64,000 nucleotides of DNA from Leptolyngbyaceae cyanobacterium CSU_1_3 (GCA_012034655.1 JAAUOZ010000001.1:1-64000); one strand, 5' to 3'. Shown: positions 36,170-44,505, counted from the first letter of the stretch. Numbers and translations: made by a program. The notes: generated by a model from the sequence alone, not told the origin.

Positions 36170-36631
36170 CTACTCAATCTCCTTGATTTTGAATGCAGTG
36201 CCCCCAGAATTTACTTGATTCAATTTATTAACAATTAGACTGACTCTCCCTTCCAGTCTTTTAGCTACTCGATCATGAAACTTATCAGCAAATTCATACT
36301 GTCCCTTTCTGATAAGCTCTTGTACAGCATCCATTGTTCCTTCAACAAAAACTTTTAGTCTATCTATATCAGCTAACAAATCCTTCTCAAACATATCTAG
36401 CTGATGTGAGAGTTCGGTCATCTCTTTATCAGCGATCGTTCTAATCTCAAGTCTTTTTGTTTCTTCTTGTTCTACAACTACTCTGCATTCTTCTACAGCT
36501 CTCTTGTACTCTATAATTTCGGAAGATAAATTCATTGCATGGTGCAACAATCCAGCATAGTGAACAATATCTGGAACTGGTGAAATATCCAAAAACTGGT
36601 TGTTAGATATACGTTGAATTTGTTCATCCAT
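36170..36631 (-). CDS. Coiled-coil protein of the caspase operon
   Basis: 153 residues, almost all helical, with a heptad-rich core (IIEYKRAVEECRVVVEQEETKRLEIR and so on) and no signal peptide or membrane segment. It starts 39 nt after the caspase stop, and 117 nt separate it from the membrane-protein gene, so the three look like one operon. No family recognised. It may be an adaptor between protease and membrane partner, or a cleavage target. Confidence 0.55.
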   Translation of the reverse strand: MDEQIQRISNNQFLDISPVPDIVHYAGLLHHAMNLSSEIIEYKRAVEECRVVVEQEETKRLEIRTIADKEMTELSHQLDMFEKDLLADIDRLKVFVEGTMDAVQELIRKGQYEFADKFHDRVAKRLEGRVSLIVNKLNQVNSGGTAFKIKEIE

Positions 36632-36670
36632 GACTTTGCTTTTTTTTTAGATACTAGAATGAGTTCTTAA

Positions 36671-37645
36671 TTACTTGCTGATAGTATCGCCAATGTGAAT
36701 TCCCTCAGCTTTCTGAATATTCGTTATGTACTTGCCATGCTGATGGATCACCTGGGCGATTTGATTGATTTTCTCTACAGCTTGAGGCTTTACTTCTTCC
36801 CAACCTTTACTGGGTAAACCTTTACCACCTAGAAGTTTTGCAATGATAAAGTCTTCAGTTCCCATGTCAAACCAAGGATTCTGTTCAGCACTGTAGAGCT
36901 GTCTGGCACTTTCAGGGACAGCTTTACCCAAATAGTGCATCAGGTTTGAAACGCGCACTTCAGTATCTCCTGGCTTATTGTCTGCTCCTTGCAACGCCTC
37001 AAGTAAGTGGTAAGTATAAATACTGCTAGACTCATCTTTAATCCAAGATTTTTGCTCACCCTTAGATGAGGTGAATACAACCCTGCCTTTTCCCTGCTTT
37101 AAAGCATCAACCAACCCTTTTGATTCCGAAGGTGCCGCTTCTGCAAATCCCTGTGGCAGATTGGAAGGAGCAGCAGCTTTACCCTCCTTAGAAGTTGCCA
37201 TCCCTGCGGCATGACAGCAATCTAAGATGACTAGTAATCTGTCAGGTTGTATTTGCCGCAAGGCATTGGTAAAGTCTTCAGATGACAAGGCAGAACCCGA
37301 CATATTGAATGGATCGATGTCGTGTTGCAATAAGTAGTAATGATTGCTAGATGTTTCTAACCACCCATGTCCAGAGTAATAGACCAATACAGTAGCTTCT
37401 GAATCAGCTTCCACTTTTGTTTTTAGCCAGTTCAAGCCATCTAAAATTGCAGAACGAGTTGCCTGCTTATCATTCAACACCCGAACGTGATCTTCATTAT
37501 CAGGATAGGCACACAGATCAGGATCAACCAGGGCAGCATGTAAGGCTTGAGTATCCTTCACAGTGACCGGGAGGGATAGTTTCGGATAGGCTGATTCGCC
37601 AACTCCAATCAATAATGCGTAACCATGATCAAACGTTTCAGCCAT
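36671..37645 (-). CDS. Caspase-like (peptidase C14) protease with C-terminal adaptor motif
   Basis: 324 residues. The caspase fold fills 1-260, with His93 in VYYSGHG and the Cys144 nucleophile in LVILDCCHAAG. A helical linker (AVEKINQIAQVIHQHG) precedes a C-terminal 17-residue beta motif GKYITNIQKAEGIHIGD at 304-320. That motif is closely similar to GKYNTVIGEGKNITIGD at 44-60 of the NACHT protein, which faces it across a shared intergenic space. In cyanobacteria such motifs join effectors to sensors in NTPase-driven conflict systems. It heads the three-gene operon. Confidence 0.85.
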   Translation of the reverse strand: MAETFDHGYALLIGVGESAYPKLSLPVTVKDTQALHAALVDPDLCAYPDNEDHVRVLNDKQATRSAILDGLNWLKTKVEADSEATVLVYYSGHGWLETSSNHYYLLQHDIDPFNMSGSALSSEDFTNALRQIQPDRLLVILDCCHAAGMATSKEGKAAAPSNLPQGFAEAAPSESKGLVDALKQGKGRVVFTSSKGEQKSWIKDESSSIYTYHLLEALQGADNKPGDTEVRVSNLMHYLGKAVPESARQLYSAEQNPWFDMGTEDFIIAKLLGGKGLPSKGWEEVKPQAVEKINQIAQVIHQHGKYITNIQKAEGIHIGDTISK

Positions 37646-38087
37646 ATCAATGACTCCTCATTGGTTGATTAAGCCTCATACTGACCAGTAAGAAAGTAAG
37701 CTGAGAACGTTTAGTAGACAGGGAATTAACACTTTTTCTATTGAAACCTTGCTTTTAGCCGCACCAAGAAATTTTTACATATCTCAATCTTTATTTAAAT
37801 CTCTTTATTAAATATGGTCACTAAATTAAAGAATTATATTATCTATTGACAAAACACTGCTGGCTAATGAGAATCTAGCCGATTCTACCTAAACCGAAGA
37901 TAAGTCGCGATCGCAGCGGTTCCTCAGCAAACTGTACACTGAGCCATCTAATCCGCCTATCCTGCTGATTAAGCATTCCTGCGATTGACTTAGGGAATAG
38001 ACCTTGCTAAAACTTCAGTTTTTTATTCCCTAAGTTTACTTCAGAGCTATCGCTCCACTGCTTTCAAATCTTTAATCTCTGAGCAAT
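37646..38087. other. Intergenic region with promoter-like AT-rich tract and an inverted repeat
   Basis: No convincing gene. 37700-37860 is AT-rich and must hold the caspase-operon promoter. A GCGATCGC octamer occurs at about 37907. The TTAGGGAATA inverted repeat at 37988-38035 lies at the right side, 52 nt before the ATG at 38088. The left island thus meets the backbone here. Confidence 0.5.
37988..38035. promoter_or_regulatory. Inverted repeat ACTTAGGGAATA / TATTCCCTAAGT
   Basis: Perfect 12-base arms at 37988-37999 and 38024-38035, 24 bases apart, upstream of the 38088 gene. The same words occur five times at 19100-19215. The right arm is preceded by T6, so a hairpin terminator on the minus strand is another reading, but repetition at a second locus favours protein binding. 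Confidence 0.6.
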
Positions 38088-38528
38088 ATGGAGTACTACC
38101 TCAACTTCAACCTGGTCGGCGAACCGCACCGCTTTCATGTAAGTCTTCCCTGGAGCAACCTCCACACCGTAAACTTCAATGCTGTTGACGCGCATCTGAA
38201 AAGTGTGGTGCCAGAAGCAATATACGATCGCACTCGCAAGCTTAAACCCAGCGAGCATACCCCGGAGCCTGAAAGTATCGATTTTCATCATTGGCTCCGA
38301 CAAGCACAAACCAATACAGGCACTGCCATGAACCCGTATCAACAAGAACTTACCAAGTTGGTTGGCGGTCAGGTTCACCAGGCTGGACTCACTCAGGATG
38401 GCTACCCTTACCTAATTGTGAAGCAACCAGCTTCAGAGACGTTCTTTTATGTGATCGCCCAGGCAAATCCAGAGGGCACCAGTATTGGGTTTCTGCATAT
38501 CACCGAGCGAACAAGAAACATCACCTGA
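38088..38528 (+). CDS. Unknown 146-aa protein
   Basis: Soluble protein beginning MEYYLNFNLVGEPHRFHVSLPW, which reads as a beta-strand pair, then a helical middle and a strand-rich end (GYPYLIVKQPASETFFYVIAQANP). No family recognised. The ATG at 38088 lies 52 nt after the TTAGGGAATA inverted repeat, so it may be controlled through it. The PAPS-like gene follows 68 nt downstream in the same direction. Confidence 0.5.
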   Translation: MEYYLNFNLVGEPHRFHVSLPWSNLHTVNFNAVDAHLKSVVPEAIYDRTRKLKPSEHTPEPESIDFHHWLRQAQTNTGTAMNPYQQELTKLVGGQVHQAGLTQDGYPYLIVKQPASETFFYVIAQANPEGTSIGFLHITERTRNIT

Positions 38529-38596
38529 GAACACCAAAATCCTTTCCTACTAACTCCTTCAGGCACTGAACTGGAGGATTTTTTTATCTCTACGCT

Positions 38597-39697
38597 ATGA
38601 CTCCTCAATTGCATCTGCTTAATTGGGGCATGGGAGTCGAGAGCACAGCAATCCTCGTGCGTTGGCTGCTGGAGCCTCAGTCTCGTCCCTTCAATGACTT
38701 CCACAATCTGATTGTGCTAGCCGCGCAAACTGGTGATGAGATGAATGAAACCAAATACCTTTGTGAAACTCATCTCTTTCCAGTAATGCGGGAACACCAA
38801 GTTCGATTGGTGCAGGTTGCCAAAGCCTCTGCCAGTAAACTGGATGGCTACATCATTCTCAGTGATACTCGCCAGCCCTATGAGCTGCACACCGAAGGAT
38901 ACTTTCCCCTCAGCCGTGATTTACTCCAGTCTGGAACGGTGCCTCGGTTGGGGCGACCTCATATCTGTGCCCAACGCTGGAAGGGAGAGGTGCTTGATGC
39001 CTGGATCTCAGACCACATCACAGAAGCCTTTGGTCCCTATTTGGGCTACAACGCCGATGAAATCAAGCGGGCTGGTAAGGCTGACGGCTATACCTGCCAG
39101 GGACACCAGTTTCTCTATCCGCTCATCGAATGGGGATGGACAAGAGACGACTGCACTGAATATCTCTATCGCACTCTGGGAGTTCTTTGGAGAAAATCAG
39201 CTTGTAGCTATTGCCCGTTTCAACAAAAGCAAGCTGCGATCGCTCGCTACGATCGTGATCCCAAAGCCGCAGGATTCACGCTGCTGATGGAAATGAACGC
39301 CCTAGCGTTTAACCCCCGAATGCACTTATTCTCATCAGGCACTGCTTACGACCTGATAGCAAAAAGTGGTAATCAGGCTGCCTTTGATGAATTAGAGCAG
39401 CTATTACAGCAATTACAGTGGGCAATCTATCACGTGCAACGCACTTACAAACAATTGATTGGGAAGAATGGCAAGCCCTACGTCAACTCCGATCGCAACG
39501 TGGTTCTCGTTGATGAAGGCAAGAAAGCTCAGATGGAATCTAAGTTAGAAGTGATTTGCCAACGTCATCATGCCCCAATAGAAAACCTGTACGGCAAAAG
39601 ATGTTATCGCTATCAACGGCAAGAAGGCGTTTATCCAGCTTTCGAGGAATTTTATGTCGTTGCTCCCAAGCTGGCAAAAACAAATGCCGTAACCTGA
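38597..39697 (+). CDS. PAPS reductase-like PP-loop protein, 3' end frameshifted
   Basis: 366 residues. N-terminal PP-loop-type motif NWGMGVESTAILVRWLL (SGGxxS-like) and AAQTGDEMNETKYL; CSYCPFQ near 205-211 resembles a metal or redox cysteine pair found in DndC-like and PAPS-reductase-like mobile-element proteins. Such proteins activate sulfur or adenylate substrates. The frame ends NAVT at 39697, but the next frame continues CRNLKAFEQNWRELTGPAKP to VQLTLFVP and stops at 39771. Restoring one A in the A5 run at 39676-39680 joins them, so the true end is probably 39771. It may work with the DpdA-like gene at 40224 in nucleic-acid modification; this is inference. Confidence 0.65.
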   Translation: MTPQLHLLNWGMGVESTAILVRWLLEPQSRPFNDFHNLIVLAAQTGDEMNETKYLCETHLFPVMREHQVRLVQVAKASASKLDGYIILSDTRQPYELHTEGYFPLSRDLLQSGTVPRLGRPHICAQRWKGEVLDAWISDHITEAFGPYLGYNADEIKRAGKADGYTCQGHQFLYPLIEWGWTRDDCTEYLYRTLGVLWRKSACSYCPFQQKQAAIARYDRDPKAAGFTLLMEMNALAFNPRMHLFSSGTAYDLIAKSGNQAAFDELEQLLQQLQWAIYHVQRTYKQLIGKNGKPYVNSDRNVVLVDEGKKAQMESKLEVICQRHHAPIENLYGKRCYRYQRQEGVYPAFEEFYVVAPKLAKTNAVT

Positions 39698-39891
39698 AAG
39701 CCTTTGAGCAAAATTGGAGAGAACTGACAGGACCCGCTAAACCTGTTCAATTGACTCTCTTTGTTCCCTAACCCAAGCATAGACAAGATAGCTGCGATCT
39801 CGATAGAGCTTCCGCTCCAGACAATGTAGGCGGGCTGACAACCTTAAGCAGGTTTACATGCCCTCGCCTGTTCACCAACATGGAGCGGTCT

Positions 39892-40176
39892 ATGTCTGAA
39901 TCACTAAACTCAAATTCTCCAACTTTCGTGGTGGTTAAGGTCGATGAACCTTTACCGTGGTCAGAGCAGGAGACCTTCTACCCCATTTTGCCAACAGAAG
40001 AACCCCACACCTACGGTACGCTTCAGCGTGCAGCGGAACTGGTTGCCTCGTTGATTGAGGACTTTGGTTACACCACCCAAAATACTCGGATTTATCGACT
40101 CGTGCCTGTTGCTGACGAAGACACGTTGCCACTCATTCAAAGCGCTCTGACGACTCTACAACAAGACAGTGAGTAG
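39892..40176 (+). CDS. Small unknown protein
   Basis: 94 residues from ATG 39892, preferred over ATG 39880 because GGAG lies 8 nt upstream of it. Acidic, with a strand-helix-strand look (TFVVVKVDEPLPW, LQRAAELVASLIEDFGY). No family recognised. It lies between the PAPS-like and DpdA-like genes on the same strand. Confidence 0.5.
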   Translation: MSESLNSNSPTFVVVKVDEPLPWSEQETFYPILPTEEPHTYGTLQRAAELVASLIEDFGYTTQNTRIYRLVPVADEDTLPLIQSALTTLQQDSE

Positions 40177-40223
40177 CTCATGTTTTTTACTTCAGTGGAC
40201 TTTCTGAGATTAATGATGCCCTC

Positions 40224-40814
40224 ATGTTGAAACGGGCTAGCGTGAATCAAGTTTTGGTGAATCCAACAAAAATTCATCTGAGTCAGGGTTTTCTAAAGGT
40301 AGCTTTAGATTCTAATGCTTACTATCACTTTAGGTACGGCGGTACGCTTGACGTAATTCGATACATGGAAATTGCAGTGTCAGGAAACTATGCCTGGATC
40401 AGTGCTCCAGATGTGATTGGCGATCCGGAGACGACGTATCAGAATTGGCTGACGGCTCGTCGATGGCTTAAGCAAAACTTTGAGTCTTCTCCGGTGAGAA
40501 TGATTCCGGTATGGGGATGGGACACACCCAAGAAATTTCTGAATCACTACCTGCAACATAGCCGGATTGTGGGCATTGGTGGATTGGTAATGCTCATGCG
40601 TCAGGGTAAATCCAAAAACTTAGAGGAACGGGCGATCGCCTACAAAATGCTGCGTCAATTGAAAGCCCTCTGCCAGCAATATCCTCAATGGTTTCACATT
40701 TATGGGTGCAATTGGACGGTCGCCCTCAATCCTCTTCGGAGCTTGGCTTACAGTACAGACAGTAGCCTTGCCTGGGATGGTGCCCGCTATGGATTGATTA
40801 TTCTATACCCGTAA
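40224..40814 (+). CDS. DpdA/TGT-like protein, 3' end frameshifted
   Basis: 196-residue frame. VALDSNAYYHF, PVWGWDTPKKFLNHYLQHSRIVGIGG, FHIYGCNW and AYSTDSSLAWDGARYG follow the pattern of the tRNA-guanine transglycosylase-like DpdA family (LDSGaF, PVLQGW, hGfG, S-D-S-x-A-W), whose founding members insert 7-deazaguanine derivatives in DNA. The frame stops at YP, but the plus-one frame continues FYTRNGKLIRTPAWELEFEG and a CIACAKNIRRF cysteine pair to a TAG at 40921-40923. The full protein is therefore about 233 aa with a net one-base shift near 40795-40801. Assignment is from remembered motifs. Confidence 0.6.
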   Translation: MLKRASVNQVLVNPTKIHLSQGFLKVALDSNAYYHFRYGGTLDVIRYMEIAVSGNYAWISAPDVIGDPETTYQNWLTARRWLKQNFESSPVRMIPVWGWDTPKKFLNHYLQHSRIVGIGGLVMLMRQGKSKNLEERAIAYKMLRQLKALCQQYPQWFHIYGCNWTVALNPLRSLAYSTDSSLAWDGARYGLIILYP

Positions 40815-40968
40815 CGGTAAACTAATTCGCACACCTGCCTGGGAATTAGAGTTTGAGGGAAACCGGGAAGCTCGGTGCATTGCGTGTGCTAAAAACATTC
40901 GACGGTTTATGGCGAAGAGGTAGGGCGCTATCGCGCTGGTTCATGCAGTGTGATCAAGGCTACCCTCT

Positions 40969-41145
40969 ATGCAAACTCTAACAACCAGTTCTACTAACGA
41001 CTCAACGCCACTGACAATCACTCATCTTGATCTATCTCTTGAATCCGATCAATCCTCAGAAGAAGACATGAATCCAGGCACTCTGATGATTTTGGCAGAC
41101 ATTGAAGCAGAACGAGACTACTACGAATCTTGCGGGAGGTGGTAA
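40969..41145 (+). CDS. Small acidic protein upstream of the Gp157-like gene
   Basis: 58 residues (MQTLTTSSTNDSTPLTITHL..., ending RDYYESCGRW). The stop at 41143-41145 lies 2 nt before the ATG at 41148, and its end contains GGGAGGT, which serves as ribosome site for the next gene. That tight coupling supports it as a real gene. No family recognised. Confidence 0.5.
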   Translation: MQTLTTSSTNDSTPLTITHLDLSLESDQSSEEDMNPGTLMILADIEAERDYYESCGRW

Positions 41146-41147
41146 TC

Positions 41148-41732
41148 ATGACCTTCCCTCTAGCTCAACAATCTTTAGTAGGACTTTCACAAGCAGCGGC
41201 GGAGCTTTGGGATCTGCTGACCCACTCGCAAACAGCCGAGGAAGAAGCTGAACTGCTCGCAGCAATTTGGGAAACTCAGGAAGCACAAGAAGACGCGATC
41301 GATCTTCACGCTGAACTCGCATTTCAGCTTGATGCTGAGATTGCAGGGATCAAACAGCGCCTGGAACACCTAAAAGCCATACATCAAGCGGCACTCGATC
41401 GCTTGGAACGATGGCGACAGGCACTTGACCAGAGCATTCTGGATCAGAACATAGCGGGAGGGCTACCCGATGAAGTCATCGGTCATTCACTCCGCATCAC
41501 CATTCGTGAAAACCCTCCCAGTTGTGAGCTACTAGTGGATGCCGAGGAATTGCCCGATGAGTTCCGCAAAAAGAAAACTGCTTACTCGGCTGACAAGAAA
41601 GCAATCATCGCTGCCTGGAAGAAAGGAATTCCGGTCGATGGCACTCATATTGAACGCAGGCGGCGCGTCATTTATTCACTGACCGCCACAGCGATTCAAG
41701 ATTTCAAAAACTCACTGTTGTCAGAGCAGTAA
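41148..41732 (+). CDS. Gp157-like phage/plasmid protein
   Basis: 194 residues from ATG 41148 (GGGAGGT upstream; the TTG at 41130 is out of line with that site). Helical N-terminal half with coiled-coil character (EIAGIKQRLEHLKAIHQAALDRLERW), then SLRITIRENPPSCELLVDAEELPDEF and KKAIIAAWKKGIPVDGTHIERRRRVI, the hallmark of the Siphovirus Gp157 family, whose function in phages and plasmids is uncertain (some are linked to phage resistance). It precedes the PRTRC cassette by 103 nt and may be transcribed with it. Confidence 0.75.
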   Translation: MTFPLAQQSLVGLSQAAAELWDLLTHSQTAEEEAELLAAIWETQEAQEDAIDLHAELAFQLDAEIAGIKQRLEHLKAIHQAALDRLERWRQALDQSILDQNIAGGLPDEVIGHSLRITIRENPPSCELLVDAEELPDEFRKKKTAYSADKKAIIAAWKKGIPVDGTHIERRRRVIYSLTATAIQDFKNSLLSEQ

Positions 41733-41835
41733 ACTTTACCGCTAGCCAGTAGCAAGGATGCGGTTTGGCTACTGGCTAATTTTTAGCTTGACCTGGCTAC
41801 CGCCATTTCAGCTAGACCATTAATTTGGATCTGTT

Positions 41836-42480
41836 ATGAAATGGCTCACACCAGAAGAAGCGATCGCCGCCGCAAACTTAACAGCGACGGCAGCTAAATT
41901 GGACGCGATCGCCAAAAGTACTAATGGCAAAAAGACGGCTGAAGAACGCTTTCATTCTCTTGGGTTGTTGTTCGATCGAGAGCGGTACGAAGCAGGGCAA
42001 CCTGACTTTTTGAAACTCTTGAATTCGGCAACTGACGAAGAAGAACAAACTGATGAAGAGGATTTAGAAGCAGCTTCTGTCGATGAGGAATCCTCAAACT
42101 CTACATCCCCTACTCAGCCAGAATCAGAACCCTATATTTTCGAGCAGTGTAAAGTTCAGGTTGTGATTACTCTGTTGCCCAACACAGGGCAACCAGGAGG
42201 TAGACCTGTGTTGTTAGCTGCCAGCAGTCATGGTGATTTTCCCATTGTGGCAATGCTGAACCAGGAAGAATTGGGTTCACTTCCATCAGCGATCGCCCAA
42301 CTGCTAGACGACTTGAAAGCTGATTTTCCCAACCGCCAAATTCGTCGTAACATCGCTCAGACTCAACCTGCCAAAACCTTTCCTCAACGAACAATACAGC
42401 CTCAAACCCCAACGAGCAAAGCCGGTTCTACCACCCCTAAACCGAGCAGCAATAGTCAAACCCAAATCTCATTGTTCTAA
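41836..42480 (+). CDS. Probable PRTRC system protein E-type gene
   Basis: 214 residues. N-terminal helix, an acidic linker (ATDEEEQTDEEDLEAASVDEE), a compact domain at about 100-170 (CKVQVVITLLPNTGQPGGRPVLLAAS... LPSAIAQLLDDLKADFPNR) and a Pro/Thr/Ser tail ending QISLF. Position as first gene of the E-C-F-B-A-ThiF order and the central beta-helix pattern support PRTRC E, but I could not match the family confidently. The QxSLF ending could be a clamp-binding peptide. Confidence 0.45.
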   Translation: MKWLTPEEAIAAANLTATAAKLDAIAKSTNGKKTAEERFHSLGLLFDRERYEAGQPDFLKLLNSATDEEEQTDEEDLEAASVDEESSNSTSPTQPESEPYIFEQCKVQVVITLLPNTGQPGGRPVLLAASSHGDFPIVAMLNQEELGSLPSAIAQLLDDLKADFPNRQIRRNIAQTQPAKTFPQRTIQPQTPTSKAGSTTPKPSSNSQTQISLF

Positions 42481-42485
42481 TTGCC

Positions 42486-42923
42486 ATGACCACCAGCACA
42501 ACTAACAAACGACTTGTCATCTACGAAGGTCAGCAACACTGGCTACCGGACGCGATCGCCCTTGACGATCAACTTCTGCGCGATGCCTTCACTCCCCTCT
42601 GTGCCGAACTAGCAAACGCAGAAATTGAACGCAAAGAAGGAGAACCCATTCGTATTATCAAAAAGCCGGGTCGAAAGGGTATTTCCCCCCTGGAATCTCT
42701 AATAGCTGCACCTGAAGAGGTAAATCCATCCGTGCAAATGTGTTACCAACTGCGGCAACATCAGCTAATGAATGGAATTGACTGGAGAAATGCAGAACAA
42801 TGGGCAGCGCAAATTGAGGAAGCGATCGCCGCCGGTACAACATTCACACAAGCAGTCAATCATTCATTGAAAGCCCTAACTTCTTGTAAGCCAGCCTCTA
42901 GCAGCATTCCTGAAGGATTTTAG
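42486..42923 (+). CDS. PRTRC system protein C (ubiquitin-like)
   Basis: 145 residues. The first 60 match PRTRC C: RLVIYEGQQHWLPDAIALDD, then an acidic helix, then IRIIKKPGRKG, the usual phrase before the family's closing G-x-K-G. Protein C overlaps the prokaryotic ubiquitin-like (Prok_Ub) family, a beta-grasp fold. Here the domain is followed by an 85-residue extension (SPLESLIAAPEEVNPSVQM...), absent from short relatives. The gene lies 5 nt after the E-like gene and 2 nt before the next. Confidence 0.65.
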   Translation: MTTSTTNKRLVIYEGQQHWLPDAIALDDQLLRDAFTPLCAELANAEIERKEGEPIRIIKKPGRKGISPLESLIAAPEEVNPSVQMCYQLRQHQLMNGIDWRNAEQWAAQIEEAIAAGTTFTQAVNHSLKALTSCKPASSSIPEGF

Positions 42924-42925
42924 CC

Positions 42926-43777
42926 ATGAGTCTTGTCCCCAGCACTCCAGCGGAAGCAATCTACAGCCTCCGGCAGTGCCAGTTAACAATCACTCCGCTT
43001 AAAGCCCTCGACTATCTGGAAGTTCAACTCAACACTTATCAACTGCTGGCACTCTACCAGCACTTTTTCTCATCTGAATGGTCAACTAGCCAGACTTCTC
43101 TTTATCTGCCTGTTAATCATGAAGGCAACTCTAAAACAGTTTCCTCAGAAAATCGCCATAGCCCAAGAGAATTGGAGTTTATCACCCTGGTTTATACTCA
43201 CCTGTTCCCAATGTCATTTTGGGCGGTGGAAAGCGCTCAAGAAGAACGCCTTCAGGCTATCCCCATCACTTCAATGGGCGTAGATTGGCAAATTGAGGAG
43301 GGAATTGAAAATTTGAGGATGGGATGGAAACTGCTGCTTCCGCTCAGTAAAGAAGGTCGGTATTGGTTAGATGATGTAGAACCGGAAGGTGGCGAATGGT
43401 TTGACAGTGAATTTGAAACTCATCACGTTTCTTACAAACATATCCATCATCCCGATCGCATCGACAACAAACGGTTGAGGCGACTTTGTTGTGAACTCAC
43501 TACACCCTTACAGTTTCTACCTCTGGCATTGAAACTGCTGGATCATGAAACTGAAAATCTCTGGCTGGATGAGTCTCCAGACGAGATGAACTACGGGCTG
43601 TACGCCTCCTCTCTACCCTGGTCCAAATCATCTATCAATTTCCTGCACCGGAAATGGAAACAAGCCAGCCGGATTTTGGATGCTGCATACCTGTTAATTG
43701 AGTGGTTGGAAACTGATATGAAAACTCACGCACAACTTCTACTACAGCTATGGACACGCGCAATGAAACGAATCTAG
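42926..43777 (+). CDS. Probable PRTRC system protein F
   Basis: 283 residues, soluble. The order within the cassette (after C, before B) fits protein F. Visible features: an N-terminal helix-strand unit (ALDYLEVQLNTYQLLALYQHFF), a TLVYTHLFPMSFWAVESAQ segment and an aromatic C-terminus (KQASRILDAAYLLIEWLETD). I do not recall enough of the family to confirm by motif. The end overlaps the start of the protein B gene by 28 nt, so translation of the two is probably coupled. Confidence 0.5.
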   Translation: MSLVPSTPAEAIYSLRQCQLTITPLKALDYLEVQLNTYQLLALYQHFFSSEWSTSQTSLYLPVNHEGNSKTVSSENRHSPRELEFITLVYTHLFPMSFWAVESAQEERLQAIPITSMGVDWQIEEGIENLRMGWKLLLPLSKEGRYWLDDVEPEGGEWFDSEFETHHVSYKHIHHPDRIDNKRLRRLCCELTTPLQFLPLALKLLDHETENLWLDESPDEMNYGLYASSLPWSKSSINFLHRKWKQASRILDAAYLLIEWLETDMKTHAQLLLQLWTRAMKRI

Positions 43778-44505
43778 CAGCTTTATCCAACCCTATTCTC
43801 TCCAGTGAAATCATCCAAGCAGTTCTCGCTGATCCTCCCAGAAAATCTTCTGCCATTCAAGCCGAATTGCTGTTTCTGGATGGCTATTACATCTTCCATA
43901 GACGGGATAAAAATGCACCAGCCACTGACATTTACAAATGTCTTTCCCCAACTGCACTCCGAGCCGCTTTTAGTCACGAACCCATTGATACTGGATGGAT
44001 GCAGCCTGGTATCGTTCGTTATGGCACTGGAAGTACAGGCACTTACCTGATCAAATTTATCCCTCCGGCTACCCATCTACTCAACTGTGACGAGGTTGAA
44101 ACTATAAAAATTCCGCTGCCTGCAATGGTCTTCATGGGAATTGAGACGAAATATTGGGTTTGGACGCTCAAAGACAAAATATTCGATCCCAAAGCATTTG
44201 CATTTCATACTCCACTACCTAATATCTACAATTCAGGACAGGTTTGTTGGGGTGTTAACGAACCTCCTGATGCCAGCCCTCAAACCATCGATCTAGCCTG
44301 GAATCTTTTCATTTCCAGCCTCTTCACAAATCACTTGGCTACAGGGAAATCAAAATCTCATTCGGGTGATGTGCGGCAACAGCTTCTGAAACTGCATCAG
44401 CAAGGTAAGCGTTCCACGTATCCAGCGTCTGACTTGATGCCTATCGGCAACAAAAAAAGTGTCGATGCACTTGTGCAGGAAATTTTAGATGAACGAAACT
44501 ACTAA
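43750..44505 (+). CDS. PRTRC system protein B (E2-like)
   Basis: 251 residues. YIFHRRDKNAPATDIYKCLSP, WMQPGIVRYGTGSTGTYLIKFIPPATH and TPLPNIYNSGQVCWGVNEPP are characteristic. Protein B overlaps the prokaryotic E2 family D. The phrase LPNIYNSGQVCWG resembles the E2 segment HPNxxxxGxxCL, and Cys166 occupies the catalytic position. C-terminal part: SGDVRQQLLKLHQQGKRSTYPASDLMP. It overlaps both flanking genes (28 nt and 17 nt), so the cassette is a single translational unit. Confidence 0.8.
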   Translation: MDTRNETNLAALSNPILSSEIIQAVLADPPRKSSAIQAELLFLDGYYIFHRRDKNAPATDIYKCLSPTALRAAFSHEPIDTGWMQPGIVRYGTGSTGTYLIKFIPPATHLLNCDEVETIKIPLPAMVFMGIETKYWVWTLKDKIFDPKAFAFHTPLPNIYNSGQVCWGVNEPPDASPQTIDLAWNLFISSLFTNHLATGKSKSHSGDVRQQLLKLHQQGKRSTYPASDLMPIGNKKSVDALVQEILDERNY

